Assembly (NCBI GenBank): GCA_026989045.1
Contig: JALSJY010000230.1
Coordinates: 1-9,097, forward strand
Source: Hyphomicrobiales bacterium
GTDB lineage: Bacteria > Pseudomonadota > Alphaproteobacteria > Rhizobiales > Devosiaceae
Direction of reading: 5' to 3'
DNA length: 9,097 nucleotides
Of this stretch, positions 5,207 to 9,097 are shown piece by piece. The position numbers and the translations under genes were made by a program. The notes under the pieces are model-generated. The model saw only the letters and a program-made list of their open reading frames with translations, did no database searches and was not told the DNA's origin. Positions within the stretch are counted from its first letter, which is position 1, and every line of letters begins with the position of its first letter.

Positions 5207-7939
5207 ATGATTAAACTGCCTTCATTAAAAATAGCTATAAAATTACCGCTGAGCATAGTTGGCTCTGCCCTACTTGTTAGTATAGGGGTAGGCATTGCTT
5301 CCTATATGATTTCAGCTAAAACAGTGTCTGAACAAACATTTAATGAATTGCAAATCCTTGCAATGCAAAAAACCAATGCATTAGAGAAATATTATAATGA
5401 TGTAGCAAGAGACTTGCGTATCACGGCGGCCTCTGAACCCGTTAAAAAGGCCGTAGATACTTTTTCGTTTAATTGGAAAAAATTAGACGGCGATCGCACA
5501 GCAGAATTGCAAAGATTATATATTGAAGAAAACCCAAATCCGCTAGGTGAAAAATACCTGTTGGATAATGGCACATCACCGACTAAAGCTAATAATAGGA
5601 AATATGTATCTTATCATTATACACATGCTGGAGTGCACCCAAGCTTACGCTCGCAAATGCTTGAGCGTGGATATCATGATATGTTCCTTTTTGATATAGA
5701 TGGAAATATGGTTTACTCGGTTTCTAAAGAAGCTGATTTTGCAACTAATTTTAGTAAAAACAACGGTCCTTGGGCCGACACTGGCCTTGGTGAAGTTTTT
5801 CAAGAGGCAGTAAAGTTTGAAAAGCCAGGGCAAATAGCATTTAGTGAGTTTGCCTTTTACGAACCGAGTGGAAATATCCCTGCTAGTTTTTTTGCGACAC
5901 CAATATATAACAAAAAAAATGCCATGATTGGAGTTATGGCAATTCAAATTTCCACAAAAGGCTTAAATGCGATCCTCTCATCTAATGAGGGTCTAGGTAA
6001 AAGCGGAGAAACATTTTATGTTAATGATAAATTTCAGCTTCTATCCGATTCTTCTTTTACAGAGTATGACGATGTTTTAGTTACGACATTTAATAATCCA
6101 ATAGTTGCAAAAGCATTACAAGGTGGTAGTGATGTAGGCACTTCTTCAGATTATCGTGATATGGAAACATTGATAGCAGCACAGCATATTGAGTTTATGG
6201 GTAATAATTTGGCTGTTGTTGCCATTAAGGGAGCAAGTGAAGCGTTTGCACCTTTAATCAATATGCGTAATACAATTTTATTGATAGGCGCTATTTTAAT
6301 TGCTATTGCAACTGTGCTCGGCATTCTACTTTCCCAATCGATTTCTCGCCCTCTTACACGTTTAAATAAAGTAATGGATGACTTATCCAAGGGTAATCTT
6401 GATGTTGAAATTGTCGGTGCAAATAGAGGTGATGAGTTAGGCGATATGGCTCGTGCTGTTGAAGTTTTTAAACAAAACGGACTTTTAGTTAAACAACTTG
6501 AAAAAGATACCCAACAGCAGCTAATTATGGCTATGGATCGCTCTGGTCAGATAGATGCGATTAGTAAATCTCAAGCAATGATTGAATTTACTCCTCAGGG
6601 AGAAATATTAAATGCTAATGAGAATTTCCTCACAACAACTGGTTATAGCCTTGATGAAATCAAGGGTAATCATCATTCAATGTTTGTTGATCCAGAATAT
6701 GCCTCAGGCGTTGAATATAAAGAGTTTTGGAAAAAACTTAGCAGCGGCCAATATGATGCTGGTGAATATAAACGCATTGGCAAAGAGGGTGGTGAAATTT
6801 GGATACAAGCTAGTTATAACCCAATATTTGATCCAAATGGCAAGTTAACTAAAGTTGTAAAATTTGCTACAGATATTACCAATCGTAAAACAGCAATGTT
6901 GGTTTTAAGTCAGAGCCTGGATAATTTAGCTGAAGGTAACTTAAAGTCATCACTTATTAAAGAGCCTTTATGTGATGACTTTGAGCCTGTTAGAAAGGCC
7001 TTAAACGAAACTGTAAACCGCTTTGCACACATTGTTTCTCAACTTCGCACTACTTCTGGCGGGCTTAAAACTGCTACTGGTGAGATTTTGGAAGGGGCGA
7101 ATGATCTTAGTGATCGCACAACCAAACAAGCCGCTACGATTGAAGAAACTTCAGCGGCTATGGAGCAGTTATCTTCCACCGTTATAGCGAATGCTGAAAA
7201 GGCAGAAGAGGCCAGCAATAAATCTGCTATCACCTCTAAAACGGCGCAAGATGGTGAGCAGATTATGCATAATGCAAAAGATGCAATGCAAAGAATTACT
7301 ACTTCGTCTGAGAAAATCTCAAATATCATCGGCATGATTGATGATATTGCTTTCCAAACCAATTTGTTAGCGCTTAATGCTTCTGTTGAAGCGGCACGTG
7401 CGGGCGAGGCAGGCAAGGGCTTTGCGGTTGTTGCGGTTGAGGTTCGCCGCCTTGCACAAAGTGCGGCTGAGGCTTCAAGCGAGGTTAAAGTGCTAATTGA
7501 GCAAAGCGCAGTTGAAGTTTCTGGCGGCTCAAAACTTGTTGAAGAAGCGGCGGGCAAGCTGAATAATATTTTAGAATCTGTGCGTGAGAATTCTTCTATG
7601 CTTGAGGGCATTGCAAGTGAAAGCCGCGAGCAAGCGGGATCAATTGAAGAGGTGAATGCGGCGGTTCGTCAGATGGACGAAATGACCCAGCATAATGCGG
7701 CCTTAGTTGAGCAAACAAATGCGGCAATTGAGCAGACAGAAGCGCAAGCCAATGAGCTCGATAATATTGTTGATGTGTTTAAGCTTGATGGCAATGATAA
7801 CGAGCCAGCAAAGCAGGCAACAGCGCCAGAAGCAACAGGCATTAAGGGCTTAAAAGAAAAAGTAAAACACGCCGCAAAATCATATCTATCACGGGGCAAT
7901 GCAGCCGTTGCAACAGACGATGAATGGGCTGAATTTTAA
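5207..7939 (+). CDS. Methyl-accepting chemotaxis protein with periplasmic Cache-like sensor and cytoplasmic PAS domain
   Basis: A 910-residue chemoreceptor of the inner membrane that would signal through CheA/CheW to the flagellar motor. Domains in order: TM1 about 13-35; a periplasmic domain of about 315 residues resembling a double Cache fold (FLFDIDGN at 160-167; GKSGETF at 264-270); TM2 about 356-376; HAMP from S378-R381-P382 to about 430; PAS about 448-560, ending DITNR; a second HAMP-like segment (about 568-615, NLAEGNLKS); and the signalling domain, whose hairpin tip runs from I714 through FQTNLLALNASVEAARAGE to about A750. It ends in EWAEF (906-910), matching the W-x-x-F CheR-tether pattern. 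The start has AGGA at 5193-5196, ten bases upstream. No che or fla genes are adjacent. The ligand cannot be predicted. The signalling half uses more G/C-ending codons than the sensor half. Confidence 0.95.
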   Translation: MIKLPSLKIAIKLPLSIVGSALLVSIGVGIASYMISAKTVSEQTFNELQILAMQKTNALEKYYNDVARDLRITAASEPVKKAVDTFSFNWKKLDGDRTAELQRLYIEENPNPLGEKYLLDNGTSPTKANNRKYVSYHYTHAGVHPSLRSQMLERGYHDMFLFDIDGNMVYSVSKEADFATNFSKNNGPWADTGLGEVFQEAVKFEKPGQIAFSEFAFYEPSGNIPASFFATPIYNKKNAMIGVMAIQISTKGLNAILSSNEGLGKSGETFYVNDKFQLLSDSSFTEYDDVLVTTFNNPIVAKALQGGSDVGTSSDYRDMETLIAAQHIEFMGNNLAVVAIKGASEAFAPLINMRNTILLIGAILIAIATVLGILLSQSISRPLTRLNKVMDDLSKGNLDVEIVGANRGDELGDMARAVEVFKQNGLLVKQLEKDTQQQLIMAMDRSGQIDAISKSQAMIEFTPQGEILNANENFLTTTGYSLDEIKGNHHSMFVDPEYASGVEYKEFWKKLSSGQYDAGEYKRIGKEGGEIWIQASYNPIFDPNGKLTKVVKFATDITNRKTAMLVLSQSLDNLAEGNLKSSLIKEPLCDDFEPVRKALNETVNRFAHIVSQLRTTSGGLKTATGEILEGANDLSDRTTKQAATIEETSAAMEQLSSTVIANAEKAEEASNKSAITSKTAQDGEQIMHNAKDAMQRITTSSEKISNIIGMIDDIAFQTNLLALNASVEAARAGEAGKGFAVVAVEVRRLAQSAAEASSEVKVLIEQSAVEVSGGSKLVEEAAGKLNNILESVRENSSMLEGIASESREQAGSIEEVNAAVRQMDEMTQHNAALVEQTNAAIEQTEAQANELDNIVDVFKLDGNDNEPAKQATAPEATGIKGLKEKVKHAAKSYLSRGNAAVATDDEWAEF

Positions 7940-7979
7940 GGGCTAGGCTACAGCTATCACTATGTTGGAGGACGAGAAA

Positions 7980-8009
7980 ATGATTCACCCTTCGACAGGC
8001 TCTAGGTGA
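7980..8009 (+). other. Orphan translation start with nine-codon frame (possible gene remnant)
   Basis: GGAGGA at 7967-7972 lies seven bases before an ATG at 7980, the most consensus-like ribosome-binding site in the window. The frame (MIHPSTGSR) stops at TGA 8007-8009, and nearly all of it is the hairpin element at 7983-8010. It may be the start of a gene whose body was lost when the element arrived, or a fortuitous match. No homology to a known protein is visible. Confidence 0.25.
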
Positions 8010-8010
8010 T
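7983..8010 (+). repeat. Dispersed hairpin element, copy 1 (diverged)
   Basis: TCACC (7985-7989) pairs with GGTGA (8005-8009) around CTTCGACAGGCTCTA. Compared with the other copies, the bases following CTC are TA rather than AG, so the stem is shorter and the copy looks diverged. The wording resembles short elements I recall from intergenic DNA of many unrelated bacteria; this was not searched. Confidence 0.6.
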
Positions 8011-8024
8011 GATTGTTGGCTCGG

Positions 8025-8059
8025 GTGACTATAGATTCCTCGGAGTGATTATAGATTCC
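8025..8059 (+). repeat. Two-copy tandem repeat, 20-bp period
   Basis: GTGACTATAGATTCC (8025-8039) and GTGATTATAGATTCC (8045-8059) differ at one base of 15, with unlike five-base spacers. A shorter match, CTATAGATTC, recurs at 8418-8427. The second copy abuts the terminator stem. Confidence 0.7.
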
Positions 8060-8088
8060 AAAGGGCGGCTTGAATAAGTCGCCTTTTT
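8060..8088 (+). terminator. Intrinsic terminator downstream of the chemoreceptor gene
   Basis: GGCGGCTT (8064-8071) pairs with AAGTCGCC (8076-8083) through one G-T wobble, with loop GAAT. AAAG before and TTTT after the stem can extend it. Five T (8084-8088) follow. It lies 120 bp after the chemoreceptor stop, and no other terminator candidate is nearer. Confidence 0.8.
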
Positions 8089-8111
8089 ATTGTCCTTAAT
8101 AATTTTATCAT

Positions 8112-8141
8112 AAGACCCTTCACCAAGTTCAGGGTGACAGG
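8112..8141 (+). repeat. Dispersed hairpin element, copy 2
   Basis: AAG followed by ACCCT (8115-8119) pairs with AGGGT (8131-8135) across TCACCAAGTTC, then GACAG. It has the same frame as copies 3 and 4 (AAGA-xx-CTTC ... TCAG-yy-TGA), with the variable pair being CC/GG. Confidence 0.7.
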
Positions 8142-8177
8142 GGCGGATTCATGGGTGGCAAGGTGGCGGATTCAGGG

Positions 8178-8194
8178 TGACAGTAACTCTGTCA
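8178..8194. repeat. Inverted repeat joining two hairpin elements
   Basis: TGACAG (8178-8183) and CTGTCA (8189-8194) are perfect arms around TAACT. The right arms of an element on the + strand and one on the - strand meet here, which gives a head-to-head arrangement like paired REP-type units. Confidence 0.6.
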
Positions 8195-8212
8195 TCTTGG
8201 TGCACGCTTTTG

Positions 8213-8239
8213 CCATGCTGAGCGAAGTCGAAGCATCTT
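8213..8239 (-). repeat. Dispersed hairpin element, copy 3 (reverse orientation)
   Basis: Read on the - strand it begins AAG, then ATGCT pairs with AGCAT across TCGACTTCGCTC; on the + strand the arms are 8215-8219 and 8232-8236. The variable stem pair is TG/CA. The loop is one base longer than in copies 2 and 4. Confidence 0.7.
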
Positions 8240-8252
8240 AAGGTGGTAATGA

Positions 8253-8281
8253 AAGATTCTTCACTACGTTCAGAATGACTG
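8253..8281 (+). repeat. Dispersed hairpin element, copy 4
   Basis: AAG, then ATTCT (8256-8260) pairs with AGAAT (8272-8276) across TCACTACGTTC, followed by GACTG. The variable stem pair is TT/AA, again fully complementary despite differing from the other copies. Confidence 0.7.
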
Positions 8282-8340
8282 GGGCGCAAGTTCAGGGTGA
8301 CAAGCTAGTGGATTCAAGAGTAACAATGGCGGATTTAGGG

Positions 8341-8374
8341 TGACATTTGGTTGGTGCTTATAATGACATTTGGT
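8341..8374 (+). promoter_or_regulatory. TGACATTTGGT direct repeat flanking a TATAAT box, possible ettA promoter region
   Basis: TGACATTTGGT occurs at 8341-8351 and 8364-8374, a 23-bp period. Between them is a perfect TATAAT at 8359-8364, 97 bp before the ettA ATG. The only candidate -35 at sensible spacing is TTAGGG (8335-8340, 18 bases away), a poor match, so promoter assignment is tentative. Since a terminator lies upstream, ettA needs a promoter somewhere in 8089-8445. Confidence 0.35.
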
Positions 8375-8460
8375 AAGTAATACTATTGTAAGTTTTACGC
8401 AATTCGCCTATCTGTTGCTATAGATTCTTTTTACTATTTCAAACCAAGAGGCTAGCATCT

Positions 8461-9097
8461 ATGGCACGTCAATTTATCTATCATATGAGTAATCTCTCGA
8501 AATCTTATGCTGGCGGCAAAAAGGTTCTCGATGGTGTTAATCTTAGTTTTTATCCCGATGCAAAAATCGGTGTGCTGGGGCCAAACGGCGCTGGTAAATC
8601 AACCTTGCTTAAAATCATGGCGGGGCTAGACACTGAATATAATGGCGAAGCATGGCTGGCTGAGGGCGCAAGCGTTGGTTATTTACCTCAAGAGCCACAA
8701 CTTGATAGTAATCTTGATGCTATTGGCAATGTGATGATTGGGGTAAAAGACAAGAAGGCAATCCTTGATCGTTATAATGAACTAATGATGGATTATAGTG
8801 ACGAAACGGCAGATGAGGCGGCAAAATTACAAGATGAGATAGATGCGCAAAACCTGTGGGATCTTGATAGCCAAGTAGAAATGGCAATGGAGGCGCTTGG
8901 TTGTCCACCACCAAATGCTAGCGTTGAAAACCTATCGGGCGGTGAAAAGCGGCGCATTGCTTTGTGCCAACTTTTGCTCTCAAAACCTGATCTATTATTG
9001 CTCGATGAGCCAACCAACCATCTTGATGCTGAAACTACTGCATGGCTTGAAAAACATTTGCGTGAGTTCACTGGCTCGGTGCTTATCATAACCCACG
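8461..9097 (+). CDS. ettA: Energy-dependent translational throttle protein EttA, ABC-F family (3' partial)
   Basis: The first 212 codons of an ABC-F ATPase that binds the ribosomal E site and gates early elongation according to ATP/ADP. It has no membrane segments and is not a transporter. The N-terminus (MARQFIYHMSNLSKSY) and the SFYPDAKIGVLGPNGAGKST stretch closely follow E. coli EttA. Visible in the first ATPase domain are Walker A at 40-48, the YLPQEPQL block at 74-81, the EttA-type arm insertion (about 90-137), the LSGGEKRR signature at 158-165, Walker B LLLLDEP at 178-184, the HLD loop at 187-189, and the switch histidine H212 at the window edge. EttA is about 555 residues, so roughly 60% lies beyond the window. 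AAGAGG at 8446-8451 precedes the ATG by nine bases. No frameshift is seen. Confidence 0.95.
   Translation, partial: MARQFIYHMSNLSKSYAGGKKVLDGVNLSFYPDAKIGVLGPNGAGKSTLLKIMAGLDTEYNGEAWLAEGASVGYLPQEPQLDSNLDAIGNVMIGVKDKKAILDRYNELMMDYSDETADEAAKLQDEIDAQNLWDLDSQVEMAMEALGCPPPNASVENLSGGEKRRIALCQLLLSKPDLLLLDEPTNHLDAETTAWLEKHLREFTGSVLIITH

Larger units (their letters stand above)
8124..8345 (+). repeat. Degenerate interspersed copies of TTCAGGGTGACA
   Basis: TTCAGGGTGACA occurs exactly at 8128, 8171 and 8291. Decayed versions are at 8148 (TTCATGGGTGGCA), 8269 (TTCAGAATGACT), 8313 (TTCAAGAGTAACA) and 8334 (TTTAGGGTGACA). Several are preceded by GGCGGA or GTGGA, giving local units of about 20-23 bp. The core is also the right arm of the hairpin element, so these look like half-copies left by repeated insertion or slippage. 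No conserved spacers are present, so this is not a CRISPR array. Confidence 0.65.
7940..8460. other. 521-bp repeat-rich non-coding region between chemoreceptor and ettA
   Basis: No gene of normal size is supported here. In order it holds a Shine-Dalgarno/ATG pair with a nine-codon frame, a first hairpin element, a 20-bp tandem repeat, a terminator-like hairpin, three more hairpin elements in mixed orientation embedded in degenerate copies of TTCAGGGTGACA, a TGACATTTGGT direct repeat, and the ettA leader. CTATAGATTC, part of the tandem repeat, recurs at 8418-8427 just before ettA. Confidence 0.8.

Noticed and set aside
7039..7611. 190-codon antisense open frame within the chemoreceptor signalling domain
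   Set aside because: It lies wholly opposite a strongly conserved coding region, has Ser/Ala-rich low-complexity sequence, and follows from the Ala/Glu-rich codons of the sense strand. No ribosome site or recognisable domain is visible.
8124..8345. CRISPR array
   Set aside because: Repeat copies are short, diverged and unevenly spaced, the intervals share sequence rather than being unique spacers, and no cas gene is nearby.
7940..8460. Insertion sequence or prophage attachment site
   Set aside because: There is no transposase or integrase frame, no tRNA, and no long terminal inverted repeats or target duplications; only short hairpin repeats are present.
8720..9091. Three overlapping open frames on both strands (8720-8914 -, 8793-9089 -, 8897-9091 +)
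   Set aside because: The + strand frame starting at 8461 encodes EttA with all ABC motifs in order, so these are shadows of that gene, which runs off the window end.

Overview
The window looks like chromosomal DNA from a low-GC alphaproteobacterium, most likely of the Hyphomicrobiales (Rhizobiales). Three things point there. The F1 genes form a free-standing atpH-atpA-atpG-atpD-atpC cluster with no F0 genes beside them. The ATP synthase beta subunit has a Lys/Ala/Pro-rich N-terminal extension like those I recall from Brucella and Sinorhizobium. The chemoreceptor has the HAMP-PAS-HAMP-signalling layout and the C-terminal W-x-x-F tail common in that order. Codons end mostly in A or T, which is unusual for free-living rhizobia. 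The genus cannot be fixed from this stretch.

Layout, all genes on the + strand. Positions 3-4892 hold the F1 operon: delta (5' end cut by the window), alpha, gamma, beta and epsilon. Spacing is tight, from a TAATG overlap to 38 bp, and a strong intrinsic terminator lies at 4922-4947. Together the products form the catalytic head (alpha3 beta3), rotor shaft (gamma, epsilon) and peripheral-stalk connector (delta) of ATP synthase. Positions 4893-5206 are a spacer with the terminator, a 14-codon ORF with a good ribosome-binding site, and a 40-nt inverted-repeat structure overlapping its end. Positions 5207-7939 encode a 910-residue membrane chemoreceptor with a large periplasmic sensor, a cytoplasmic PAS domain and a CheR-tether-like C-terminus. 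It appears monocistronic and unrelated to the ATP synthase operon.

Positions 7940-8460 are a 521-bp non-coding patch. It holds a terminator-like hairpin, four copies of a short dispersed hairpin element whose stems vary in a compensatory way, and a degenerate repeat built on TTCAGGGTGACA. It also holds a Shine-Dalgarno/ATG pair whose reading frame is closed after nine codons by one of the hairpin elements. From 8461 to the window end is the first 212 codons of ettA, an ABC-F translation factor.

The genes are mostly ordinary housekeeping and signalling genes, and I see no convincing new multi-gene system. The most unusual signals are a run of 15 consecutive G/C-ending codons near the start of atpG inside an A/T-ending genome, the covarying hairpin cluster before ettA, and the short ORF before the chemoreceptor that shares an in-phase 14-nt repeat with the chemoreceptor's own start.
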